From NCBI GenBank assembly GCA_023935145.1, contig CM043705.1:55043084-55107083 (forward strand): a stretch of DNA of 64,000 nt. Direction: 5' to 3'. The position numbers and the translations under genes were made by a program. The notes beneath the pieces were generated by a model. The model did no database searches, was not told the DNA's origin, and saw nothing but the letters and a program-made list of their open reading frames with translations. The DNA comes from Bretschneidera sinensis. Its lineage: Eukaryota; Streptophyta; Magnoliopsida; Brassicales; Akaniaceae. Below are positions 32,371 through 43,897 of this stretch, one piece after another. Within the stretch, counting starts at the first letter, position 1, and each line of letters opens with the position of its first letter.

Positions 32371-34464
32371 TGTTAGCCACCCTCGAGACGGTGTCGTCAC
32401 GTTTTGATATCCCAGCATGACACATATATGCTTCAATATAAAAATAAATCAACTGAAATTATATACATACATAAATTCTCAACCTTCAACAGGGGAGTTA
32501 CATTATTAATATCCTAACTGAAACAATACATACAATATATTATGCATGAATATTTACAAAAAAAAAATTCATTAGTCTAAGGATGTGGACCACGAGGCTT
32601 ACAGATAATGACTTAGTCTGAATCTCAGCTCACCAATCTATTTGTCCTGCCCGTGACCTGAAATTATTTAACAATGAGGAGTGAGCTTCACAAGCTTAGT
32701 GAATTAAATTTACTAGAAGTACTCAAATCATTTGTATACTTCCAGTCACATCTTATAAGTCACTCATTTCTAATTTACCAATATTATTCTTATATTTCTT
32801 CCCATATAATAATTCAATCTCTCAAATAATCGTCTAATATTCATTTATCTATTATCTCATATAATTCAATAATAACATTATGTTATCACTACTCATATCA
32901 TAATTCCAACCATTTATCGATCTCTTCTTAAAATAATCATCAAACATATCAACTTTTCTTCTCACATATTCAATCATCTTGAGATTATCAATTTTACATC
33001 ATTATGTACCTCGTTACGAGGTTCATAATATATAATCAATTAATCAAATAATTTTCATCATATCATACTTTCATATTTCTTTCTCATTATATTTGTCTAT
33101 CTGTGAGACTCATTTGTCTATCAATAATTCTACAATCAAGACTGATACTTTAGCATCTCAATCAATAATAATCAATATTTAAAATAAAAGCAATGCATGA
33201 ATTTATCTTTCTTTCTCATCAGATCATTTCATATTATTATCTGGGAACGTCTTCGCACATGTCGACATGTTTAAACCAAACCGGTTGTCTTCTTGGTCTT
33301 TTCGGCTAGACCAGTTGCCTTCCGGGTCTTTTCAGCTAGACCTACTTTCCTGGTCTTTTCAACTAGACCAGTTGTCTTCCTGGTCTTTTCAACTAGACTA
33401 GCTGCCATCCTGATCTTTTCTTTTATGCATATGAACAATAATATGCAACTAAGCATACAGCAAAGCATTCAATTTAGCTATCTAGCTCTTTTTCAAAATT
33501 ATTATTTTTATCATATTTATTAAATTGTCTCATCATATATCATATAAATTTTTCAATTATATTTTCAGAAATTTCATAAAACTTCTCGACATATTTTTTC
33601 ATTCATCCATCCTTTTAAAAAAAATATAAATTCTTATATAATTAATATTTTCATTCATCCATCCTTTTTTGAAAATATAAATTCTTATATAATTAATATT
33701 CGACATACTTTCTAATTCCTAGTCAATAAATCAACCAATTTTTATATATAACATAAAATACATCATTAAACCATTATAGTTCACTCATTTATTCAAATAT
33801 CATAAATTCAAATTTTTATTGGTTTTGATTACAAAAAGTAAATGTAACTCACCACGTAGCACTTAAAGCTACTCGTGGATCACCTTGTTACTTTTCCTAC
33901 TCCTTTCAACAATTTCTTGAGATTGCTGATCACCAATACCTAGTCATAAACTTTTATAAGTCTTACTATTTCATAACATAATTCAAACAATATAATTAGT
34001 CTTATTGAAAATTTATCTCAAATATGATGATGTCTTGCTATTGTAATTGAATGACTGTACTATCTCTAATATTTGGAAAAAAAATTTTATAACTTTTTAT
34101 TAAGAAATTTGGGTTGACAAAAGAAGAAAACTAAATAGGATTTTGTAAGAAATACAAAACCAAACAAAAAAAACCCTATATTTTTATATCAAACTGCCCC
34201 CACCGTTCTATCCATTTTTTCCTCTGAGGTGTCTTGCATGCAAGACACTTGAGATTTACATGCCACACTTGGACGCTAAGTGTCCAAGTGTTTTTTTTTT
34301 TAATTTTCAAAAGCTAGACAATTAGTCATCCAAGTGTCCTTTTTCTTTTTTTAAAAGAATTATTTTATTCAATAATAAATCTTTCATGCATACATTATTT
34401 TAATTCCATGTAATATCTAGCAAATTACTTTTTTACCCCTTAATTTAATAACACATATATTACA
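32371..34464 (-). repeat. 5' LTR of element C
   Basis: About 2.1 kb, TGTAATATATG to ...GGTGGCTAACA (minus strand). The right end is recognised by similarity to the F LTR end (54560-54670) and by the host gene remnant that follows. Inside are a 33-bp tandem repeat (33280-33425) and a smaller AT-rich duplication (33600-33710). Confidence 0.75.
33280..33425. repeat. 33-bp tandem repeat in the LTR of C
   Basis: About four copies of a unit containing GGTCTTTTCAACTAGACCAG, with drift between copies. Confidence 0.8.
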
Positions 34465-34501
34465 GAATACCTCTGCCAAATCAATTAATTGCATTTTCTC
34501 T

Positions 34502-34992
34502 ATAATGGGTTGTAGCCATTTTGTTGTAGATAGAAAGTTGGGTCAGACTCAATAATTGGTGGTTGTTTTTTATCGTTGAATGACCAATCCATTAATATGT
34601 GGAAGGTAAGTATACTCTTATATAAAATCAGTATCATAACAAAACTATATTTTGCACAGAAAGATCATATTTTTTCCCCTTTTAACCATCATGTTGTCAA
34701 TGGAATTTGAGGTATTTATACATGGATTTGTACTCGGGAGGTCTATGGGCAGGACTGAAAAACCTGAAAATAGTGGGAACTTCATCACCACTAGAATTTT
34801 TTTCACATGTGCTTATGACTCTCCAATTAAAGAATGCAACTTTGTGGAGGGAAGTCATTTCCTTGCCCTTGGATACGTTTTTTCATTTGCAGAAGATAAT
34901 AGGAAGGATATTCTTATTCTAACAAGCACAGGTGTATATAGAGTTGTATGACCAAGTTAATGTAGTTATACACTGCGGAACTTATTTCAAAT
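34502..34992 (+). pseudogene. HIPL1-like gene fragment (HHIP-like, glucose/sorbosone dehydrogenase family)
   Basis: Two exons split by a GTAAGT...AG intron (34606-34711). Exon 1 reads MGCSHFVVDRK, then SIIGG, and in a shifted frame MTNPLICGR. Exon 2 reads YLYMDLYSGGLWAG, then after a one-base deletion near 34757 KPENSGNFITTRIFF, FVEGS, GYVFSFAEDNRKDILIL and TSTGVYRVV, with a TGA where Arg of the VYRVVRPS motif is expected. This order matches plant HIPL1 proteins (extracellular, GPI-anchored), recognised from memory of the family. The rest of the gene is not seen; the LTR of C lies immediately upstream. The retained intron argues against a processed copy. Confidence 0.7.
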
Positions 34993-37065
34993 CATTTTTT
35001 TTTATCTTCATCTCTGGTTGTTAGCAAAGCTTCGATCGTTAATGGCAAAAATAATGACAGTGAGGTTCAGCTTTCTAAGGATTTATAGCGCTGTAATTTG
35101 AGCTCATTGGAGAAAACATAGTGTTCTAGCCCGTAGCGATGTCGAAGAAGCCTCACACCTAGTCGTATTTAAGCTGTAGCACCTCCAGATTTCGGCGATG
35201 ATGGTAGAGATGACCGACGTTGCACCACTGAGGTAGCATCAGGGAAGAGAGACATCTCTCACTTTCTCTTGAAAAAGAAGATGAATTTCGTTTTCTGTTA
35301 GGTTTTTACTTCGGAATTTGAGGTCTTAAGCTTTTCTTTGTGTTTGGCTTGAAGGAAAGTTTGAGGGAAAATATTATCTTGATTTTCTTGGGTTCTTTCT
35401 TATGTGATCAAGTTCCAAATCCAGAGAGGGACAGAGATTGGTTGGTTTCTGCTTCTTGTGATTGTAGTAAGAATTTTATGTCATTTTGAACACAGCCATT
35501 GAACTATGGTGGTGGTGGCTTTTAGAAGATGCAGTGATGATTTTTGGGTTTTGGTAGTGAGAGCTATGTGGAGAAAAGAAGATTAGGGTGTTTTTGGGTT
35601 CGGTTTGATTTTATGTTAAGCTTTATATTTTTAGTTTTTTAGTTTTTTTAAAATAATTTATTAGTCCTAGCTGGCAAAAATTGCATGAGCAGACCAACAG
35701 ATGGGCTAAAGGGGCTCATGTGCGCGTCATGTCCGGTTTTTCATGATGAATTTGACCAGAAATTAATGGAGGGCACTAATTGCTTTAAATTCAAAAATAT
35801 CAAATTTCGATTTTAACAATTAAAAGATTAAATCATTTTATTTTAATGAAAATTTCGATCAAACACTTTAACAAAAATCAATATAAAAAGTAAAATAGTC
35901 TCACCTCAAAGTATAAAGAATAAATTCATAATTTAGCTTATGAAAGTTTTATAAGACATTGTAAAACCCCAATTTTTGTAATTTTCGATAGCTAATTGAT
36001 CTTAAAATCAACAATTTTTTTAATGTAATAAAAGATAACTGATTTAATCTATAACTCACACGATGAAGAAAATTTATACAAAAATGTCTCTCTCTTTATC
36101 ATTGTACGCCATAATAGCATCGAGCCAATCATTAGAGAGTAGCTTAAAATAATGAAATTATTTTGTTTTAAAGATATTTTTTTCATATCTTTTTTTTTTT
36201 TTTGGTTAAAGATGTATATTGGATATCTTGTGAGCAGAAAAAAACGATGGCATACAAAATCCAATCGTTTTAAGTAACATCATCAAACTTGTGAAGCTTT
36301 CCAATTCTGATTAGCCTTTGCAAATAACAACACTAATTCCATCACTATTACAGTAATTATTGTATCACATGCGCCTTATCTGGTATCTTATCTTTCTTTC
36401 CCCCTAATTAATGGAGTATATATCTTATCCTCTAATCAGTTGAGATAATGCCATATTTGTTTCTACTCTACATACTAAATATAACGGCCATGATCACTAT
36501 TTTTTTAAGTTCAATTTGATCATTAAACTTGAATTTATCACAATTTAGTCATTAAATTTTGAATGATATTCGAATTTAATCATAATTCTGATTGTGATTA
36601 GAATTATTTTGCATTGTTTGCTTACTACAATGTTTGGAGTAAATTTGAGCACACTTAAATTAGCTTGCTTAAATCTCCTCCAAAGTAAAAGTTGTCGTGA
36701 TTACAGTTAAACAAGTTGATTTAAGCTTGTTTAAATTTGATGTCAAACAATACCTTACATGACATCTAATCATCTTGACTTCGCACGTATGCACACGAGT
36801 GTTACGTTGATCTAGGGTTTTACACAAAAAAAAAAAAAAAAATCAAATGACTTAAATAGATTTGAGAGAGCATAACGAGAGAGATTGAAGTTCATATTGT
36901 CGAATTTAGAGAGGCAATAAAGATTGCGAGCATATTAAAAGTTTATTTTTTTTAAAGTTTGCCCAAATTTGAAGCTGTTGGGAATGAGAAACCCAACAAT
37001 TACATTTCATTAAGGTCTTGTGCATGTGGAGCCAATTACTGATAATTTTGAGGGTGAGCATGGCA
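34993..37065. other. AT-rich intergenic sequence
   Basis: No coding or repeat feature that I can support. A G/T-rich stretch at 35100-35560 and poly-T and poly-A runs (36189-36203, 36826-36841) are visible. Confidence 0.5.
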
Positions 37066-37233
37066 GAGAAATTCTTACCTGCAATTGATGCAAAATCCCA
37101 TTTTTGCACCAGGTGAAAACTTCACTCATAATTATTGGGTAGCTTCATTGGTAACATCCATACTATGTTACCAGGGAAGTTTCCATCCGGTGCAAAAATT
37201 GGGTTTTACATTAGGTGCAGGTAAGAATTTCTC
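37066..37233. repeat. Foldback (58-bp arms, 52-bp loop), MITE-like
   Basis: Left arm 37066-37123 and right arm 37176-37233 are imperfect inverted copies, both ending GAGAAATTCTTACCTGCA at the outside and GCACC..GAAAACTTC type sequence inside. The loop contains a second hairpin, GGTAACAT/ATGTTACC. No ORF. Could be a short hairpin MITE or a hairpin-RNA locus. No target duplication confirmed. Confidence 0.7.
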
Positions 37234-38867
37234 GAGCATGGTGAGTGTGGTAACGTCTTCTTCTTTTGTTATCTTTCTTCTTTTTTCTCCCTTTTCTCTT
37301 TTAAACTCACATAGTATCCTAAGACTCTTTCGCATAAACTTTTCCTTCGACTTGTAAATGGAGGAGTTGCAGAGAATTGATGCTTTAGGTTAAGGAGGAC
37401 AATAAGGTGTTTTAAGTAAGTAATTTTTCTGTTAATTCTCACTTGTCACGTAAGAGGCACCTGGTGCTTACATAGCAATTCCATCAAATTCTGTTTAACG
37501 ATAATCAGAATAATGGTTAAATTGAAACATTAATCAAAGTTTATGATCCGATTATAACAAATAAAAGTTTGATGAGCAAATTGTGTATTAAGCCAAACAT
37601 AACAAATTTGCTAATTTCTCCATAAAAAAAAATAACTAATTTGCTAAATTGCTATTAAACTTAAGGATTAGTCTCCCTTAATGGTGAAGATAAACTTGAT
37701 ATGTCAGAAATAAGATAAGAAAGCCAAATTTGATGGAGAAAATAGGTCATCACACAACCTATCTATTTTCACCATTTTCATAAACTGTTGTAATATCATT
37801 TTTTTTGCAATATGGGGCTAGAGATTAAGTAGAAAATGAGCGAAGGATAGATAAAACAAGTTCTTCTATCTATAAAGTTAAAAAATTTGTTTTGTTTATG
37901 AAAAAAATGAAAAGGTTGGGATTACATCTGTATTTTTATTTTATATTAATTACTTGTTTTCTAAGCCATGATGCTTAGTAGTTGTTCTATTTTGTTCTTC
38001 TTATCATGTTTGTATATAATGAATTCAACTCTGCTTAGCCTGAGATGTCACATCATGTTTGTAGGATAGAGGGGGAGTTTCTCCAAAAAAAAAGTCCATA
38101 TGTTGTAGTGAAATTTTTCTATGAAATCATTCATTCATTTGTTTTTTTTTTCTTCTGATTTTTAATATCAGGATGAGTTTTCTTTCTTTGAAAATGGTTT
38201 AGTGCTATCTTGTTTCCATTTAAATGAAACTTTTCACAGATTGTTTGTATATGGTGTTCTCTTGCCTATTAGATCATATCTTTCTTACTCTTTGATATAT
38301 TTGTTTGTACTTCTAATCACAAATCATCCGAACTTGACGCTGTAATGATGATTGATCCCATGATTCATCAATAACAAAAAAAAAAAAAAAAGCTTAGCTT
38401 TTATTATTTATTAGACTTCAACAGGCTTACTGTGGAAGCTATGAAATTAGGTATACCGATTTCTCTGCAAATTTGCTATAAGCCATTATGGAAGTATGGT
38501 TATGGATATATATGACTAACCTTTATTGATGAGATGTATTCAAATCTTTACTATTTAATTATATGCTCTATGAGCACCATTAAACTACCCACGAGGCCTT
38601 CACCGGGCAATGCGGTCTCATAACTCTGCCGTCACGTCATACTCTTTAGAGCACTTGTGAGTTGGGAGTCTTGGAGAAGATCTCCATTTTTTTAAAACAG
38701 AGAAAAAGGGAAGTTTCACTTCGAAAATTTGGATGCATAACACCACAGTTTTCAAACCAGCAGTTTTTAATTCAACGGTTATTGCCTTAAATTAAATGTA
38801 TTTGGGTGTGTATAAGCCAATAACTCTTTTAATGGATAAGAAAGGTTGTTATGTGGGTGGATAAATA
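37234..38867. other. AT-rich intergenic sequence
   Basis: No convincing gene. Short A/T runs. Sequence just before 38868 may be a decayed part of the CACTA transposase gene. Confidence 0.45.
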
Positions 38868-40378
38868 TTAAGATAGGTTAAACCCTCGATTGGACGTGTG
38901 ACTATTAGAGTCTTGGATGACAAAGAGCTAAAGGCCGCAGTGATCTATGTTCTCCTTAATTGCGCTGAAGTTATACCATATGTGGTGTGAGTGTTATTGT
39001 AATTTTTAAATCTAATGTATTCTCTCACCACATATGCATATCTTAGATAATAATTAATTCTTCATCACCATTTTTGTAGACAATATGACGAGTCCTTGAG
39101 GAGTGCAAACCGAGGCATAACTAACGAATAAATTGATAAGCTTCATGAGAATAACTTCACCTAATGGCTTTGGGATCTTATAAGCCATGCTAGATGATAT
39201 ATTATAAATATTGTTGGTATATATTTATTATATAATAAGTATCACTGAATAATATATTTTAATCATAGGTCACTATGGATAAAACAATTGACAAGCAAAT
39301 ACGAGGGATAGACACTGACCTAATGAATTGTGTGAATTGTTATCCCGGATATTATGTCAATGGATTCAAGTTTTATACCAAAGAGTATGGACAACATAAG
39401 AAAACAATGAATAGTGGTGTACTTGTGAAAGGTAGTTGTTACGATGAATATGAACGTGGCTTCTACGAGATGTTGACAGAAGTTATAGAGCTCCAATATA
39501 TAGGGATTAATAACATTGTTGTTTTGTTCAAATGTGATTAGTTTGATTCTGAGAATAGAATTCAAATAGATCAACATGGTCTCATATCTAAATCTAGCCT
39601 TAACTCAAATGAACCATTCGTGTTGGCTTCACAAGCAATACAAATATATTATTGCACTTACCCTTCTAATAAGAAATGAAGAAATGATTGGTGGGCAATG
39701 TGTAAAATGAAGGCTAGAGGCAATGCTGAATTTCCTTTATATCAAGATCTGGACGATGATATAATGCCTATAGTTACGGATTACTTCTAAGAGGATAAAC
39801 CATCTATTCCATGTAGAGTCTTAGATGATGATATAGATATATCGGATGACAATGATATAATGCCTATAGTTGTGGATTACTTCAAAGAGGATGAACCATT
39901 CGTTCCATGTAGAGTCTTAGATAATGATATAGATATATCGGGTATCATTCATGATGTTGAAGAAGAAGAAGAAGAAGAAAAATAAGAATAAGCGTTCTAT
40001 GTAGAGTCTTAGATGATGATATAGATATATCGGGTATCATTCATGATGTTGAAGAAGAAGAAGAAGAAATGATTGGTGGGCATTGTGTAAATGAAGGCCA
40101 GAGGCAATGCCGAATTTCATTTATATCAAGATCTAGACAATGATATAATGCCTATAGTTGCAGATTACTTCCAAGAGGATGAACCATTCGTTCCATGTGG
40201 AATATTAGACAATGATATAGATATATCGGGTATCATTCATGATGTTGAAGCTATAATGGGGAAGAGGAAGAAGAAGAATAAGAATAGGAGGAAGGTAGAT
40301 GATGATAATGATGATGATGACGAGGCAGATGATGATGATGATGACAATGACTCTAGTACTGATATGGATTTTGATTAG
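38868..40378 (+). pseudogene. CACTA (En/Spm) transposase C-terminal part with DUF4216-like domain
   Basis: Exon-like pieces: LKAAVIYVLLNCAEVIPYVV (38927-38988), QYDESLRSANRGI..IDKLHENNF (about 39082-39165), then 39275-39660 with CYPGYYVNGFKFYTKEYGQ, SGVLVKGSCYDEYERGFYEM and IGINNIVVLFKCD. The next codon is TAG where the domain has Trp. These match the C-terminus of plant CACTA transposases. The tail (40091-40378) is lysine- then Asp-rich and ends MDFD before a stop. A segment of this tail is repeated in 39690-40260. The N-terminal catalytic part is not present. Confidence 0.75.
39690..40260 (+). repeat. Tandemly duplicated segment in the CACTA transposase tail
   Basis: Three to four related copies of a block containing GATATAATGCCTATAGTTG and GATATAGATATATCGG, of unequal length, joined near GAA-repeat runs. 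Confidence 0.8.
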
Positions 40379-40548
40379 TTAACGGTAAGATAAATTGTTT
40401 TCTTGGGTGATGAGAATTATATGAGTTGCATGACTAAAAAATTGTATACATTGTATGATTTCTTTATTATCATTTCCATAAGCTAGTTTTTAAACATATT
40501 GTATCAATTGTCATGTATTCACATTTCTTACTTTTCTGGGAAAACAAG

Positions 40549-41574
40549 ATGCCACGAGGCAGAGGTCAAACACTTAGAGATGCAGAGGGCAGGGGTTGTG
40601 GATGAGGTCCCATGAGCCTGGCTGTGCGACTAGAGGCTACTATGCCAGAGGGTAGGATTTGCTTTTATGCTATTATTTAATTATGCATTCTTCTATTAAT
40701 TTAAAGTAATTATTAAAAAATATATTATTTAATATGTGATTATACATTCTCTTATGTAAGAGTGGAGAGCGGGCCTTCCCAGGCCCCTCCAGTCACCCAT
40801 CGGGTCAGAGGACCAAACAGATGAAGCCTCTGTTAGCTCAAAAGAAGCTTCTGACCATATTAAGCGATAAGTGTTTATACATGTTCATTGCATATTATTC
40901 ATGTCATTAATTTACATTAATATATGTCACATATCGATTAATGTACTTATTTTTTTTATGAATGTATTAAATTTCATTGGTGCAAAGATATCTCTAAAAA
41001 CATTTTAACTCAAGTGAGGAAGCACATGAATGGCCCATGGAACAGTTACTATCAATACACTGTCGACATCTAGAACTCTATTTGGGATAATTTTTTGGTA
41101 TTTATTTTTTCTCAATTAATTTGTTTTAGTTTTACTGTTATAATATATTCTATGATTGTGCTATATATAAAATAATTGAAAACTAATAATATTTTGGTTG
41201 TTTCTTAAATGCACTACACTTTTGCGACCCAAAAAGAGCTTGATTCTGCTAGGTATGTCCATGATTGGATCGTTGTAGCTCGCTACACCAACCGGATGAA
41301 TGAATTACGGGATAAGTATAAGTAGCAGAGGGCTGAGGACAAAGCAGATTGGTATGGTTGGAGTGGGATGACGGGGGAAGAGGCCACAAGATCCCCACTA
41401 AGAACTGGGATGCTTTGGTTAGTTTCATGGCATCAAACACATGGACTCATTGCTAAAATTTTGCGTTGATGAATAGGCGGTCGAGCGATGATTAGTGTGT
41501 TCACCATGTTGGGGGTCCATCAGCACGGACGTCCCCGCGAGTGTATTGGAATATGTGTTCTTTTTTTCTCTACA

Positions 41575-41625
<51 letters not shown>

Positions 41626-42283
41626 ACTTTTCCTAATAAATTGTAATGTGCAATCCCAAAAGTTAGGCAGACATGCCATACCTATTGAGGTGTTTATTAG
41701 ATGCACAAACGCCAATCAAGGATAGGTGATTATGTCGATAACAAGTCCAAGGAGACTATAGTATGTATAAAATATATTTTTTTTACTTATATACAAAATA
41801 ATTGTTGGTTTTAATATAGTTTGTGAAAAAAATTGTTAATCATATGCATTTTTTTGTAATGTAGGATACATATGACCAACGTGTTCGAGATAAGAGTCGT
41901 GGCTAGATTGAAGCATACTCCCAGCTTGAGATCAACACCATCGAGTGGTTACATACTTTAGGTGGGCTACAGAAGGGGCGATTTTACAGATTCTGGTGCA
42001 TGATAGATGATCGCCCCTTTGCTACTAGCTCTTATGGTAGTAGCAGTTCCTCCATCAGATCCATTACATCATGGTTCAGACCTATTGTTGATGTCAGCGT
42101 GATACAACAACGAATGGATGATGATAGGTCAAGAATCGAGGAGCTTCAGTCACAACTAGCATAAGCAAACATTAGGGCAGATGACATGCATTCACGTATT
42201 GAGTCCATGGAGTAGATATTGCTACAAATTTTGATCCCAGGAGGTTCTAGGACGGATCCTACCACACGATTCGATGTAAGTAA
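40549..42283 (+). pseudogene. Second CACTA gene (Transposase_24-like), upstream exons
   Basis: Exon 1 starts MPRGRGQTLRDAEGRG (40549). Later pieces read NILTQVRKHMNGPWNSYYQY (about 40998-41060), TQKELDSARYVHDW (41229-41270), a WDALVSF/NFALMNRRSS stretch (41410-41490), GRHAIPIEVFIRCTNANQ (41660-41720) and AYSQLEINTIEWLHTLGGL to SYGSSSSSIRSI (41905-42065), then a coiled segment IEELQSQLA. They follow the order of the plant Transposase_24 family, the usual partner of CACTA transposase. Stops are frequent. The last exon appears at 52911-52976, beyond element E. Confidence 0.65.
41577..41623. repeat. (TA)n microsatellite
   Basis: About 23 uninterrupted TA units inside the second CACTA gene. Confidence 0.98.
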
Positions 42284-42309
42284 AGCACAATGAACTTTTT
42301 TTACATTAT

Positions 42310-42809
42310 TAGTTAAGAACCGTGACGGTTTTAAGGTAGAAAAAGTAGATAACTTAGAAAACAGAAGGGATGGGTTTACTATCACATCCATTTAGTAGAA
42401 TGTAACTTGTGGGAACAAACGGAAACCATTTTGGATCATCGGGTTACAAAACCCGAGAGATTTCGAACTTAAAAAGTATATAACTTAGCAGTTTTAAGGT
42501 AAAAAAAAAAAGTAGATAACTTACATAACAAACGAGGCGGGTTTACTGTCATATTTATTTAGTAGAATGTAACTTGTTGGAATAAAAGAAATCCATTTCA
42601 GATCACCAGTTACAAACCCAAGAGGTTTCGGTATGAAAAAATATATAACTTAGCGGTTTTAAGATTAAAAGGTATATAGCTTAGGTAATAGATAAGACAA
42701 GTTTACTGTTACATCCGTTTAGTAGAATGTAACTTATGAGAATAAACGGAATCTATTTCGGATCATTAGTTACAAACTCGAGAGGTTTTGGACTCAAAAA
42801 GTATATAAC
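42310..42809. repeat. Tandem array of about 160-bp units in the CACTA element, left part
   Basis: Units begin at about 42370, 42540 and 42699 with GTTTACTGT..CAT..TTTAGTAGAATGTAAC and contain GTATATAACTTAGCGGTTTTAAG. The array continues at 52710-52845 after element E. It lies in the probable last intron of the second CACTA gene. Confidence 0.8.
42805..42809 (+). other. Target-site duplication, left copy (element E)
   Basis: ATAAC, identical to 52705-52709. Confidence 0.9.
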
Positions 42810-43897
42810 TGTTGTGCGTTTATCTACCTAAATAAATAAGTAAATAACCATACAGTTTTACAAGTGCACAAGATCAATAGTAGCATAGTGTGCAAGTGCG
42901 AGATCATTTCCATAGGGATTGATGAATTTCGGTTTTAGAATCAGTTTCTAAAATAAAAGATAGAAATAACAGTTGAGTGTGATTTTAATAATAATAAGAA
43001 CATAAGGCTTTGATATCCACCTCTAATTATACTTTCCCAACGAGTAATATGTCAATGCACTAGCCTTATCGTGAATACCTAATGGTTGCCAACCTAAGAG
43101 CATGGTATCTACTCCTTAAGCTATTGATTTCCCTAAGCACCGAGTTAGGTGTGGTATCTACTCTAACTCTTTTCTTTCTTAAGAGATTTAGCATGGTATC
43201 TACTGAGTTGTTCCTTAAGAAAGCATAAGATTTATGGAAATCGACAACCACATGAGACCTAGGGCATGGTACCTACTCCCGGTTTTCCATGTTGATTAAC
43301 CCAAGAATCCGGTGTGGATTTCTTTTGTTACTATTGTCAGACCCAGGACTTAGTCATCCAAATTGGTCTAACTAACTAATCTATACCACATGCACATATT
43401 GATCAGACATACAGATATGAGGAATTTAAATAAATACAAGAATTAATCAAGTTAAGCATCATAATCAAGGCTGTTGCAAAGATAATCAATGAATGTATAT
43501 ATGGGAAAGCATAACTAGGGCTTCAATCGAGCCCTATAAAGAGTTAGTTACACATGTTGTCTAAGATAAGCATCATAACATAAATTAAACATAAAATATA
43601 AAACCCGAAAAATACTGTGGAGACGGGTTGTCAATCCTCTCCAAAGCCTACAACTCCGAGCTAAGCAAAAGATAAAAGAAGGGATGTCTTTTGTGTGTTT
43701 ACAGGTGTATTTATAGGGTTTGAATAAACCTAGAACACTCTGGAAATCCTAAACTTCCTAAAACGCAAAACCTCCTCTATTTCCAAAACTGGTTATGTCA
43801 TTTTACTGTTCATGCCCGTACATGTGTGCTTGATCGCATTCATTGTGCGCTCGATCGCAAGGCTGCACTCGATCCTTCTTGTGTGCGCACGAGCGCT
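42810..43897 (-). repeat. 3' LTR of element E, U3 end deleted
   Basis: 1088 bp matching 51391-52477. The last 227 bp of U3, the polypurine tract and the 3' noncoding region are missing; the break at GAGCGCT joins directly to the ORF2 tail. Hairpin array 43093-43291, with HP2 stem CTTTCTTAAG/CTTAAGAAAG. Confidence 0.92.

Larger units (their letters stand above)
19737..34464 (-). mobile_element. Tekay-like (chromovirus) Ty3/gypsy element C, degenerate, split by element D
   Basis: Minus strand. 5' LTR 32371-34464, tRNA-Met primer site, gag, protease, RT and RNase H, then element D, then RNase H and the integrase zinc region at 20508-19737. The 3' part (integrase core, chromodomain, 3' LTR) is missing. 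Many stops and frameshifts. Element F is a relative and keeps the missing C-terminal part. Confidence 0.85.

Noticed and set aside
35100..35620. Possible 5' leader or gene in a G/T-rich stretch
   Set aside because: No long frame, splice pattern or recognised domain.
35957..36000. Possible LTR start TGTAAAACCCC
   Set aside because: No partner LTR, primer site or target duplication nearby.
41425..41725. Open frames over the (TA)n tract
   Set aside because: Tyr-Ile repeats from a microsatellite; not a protein.
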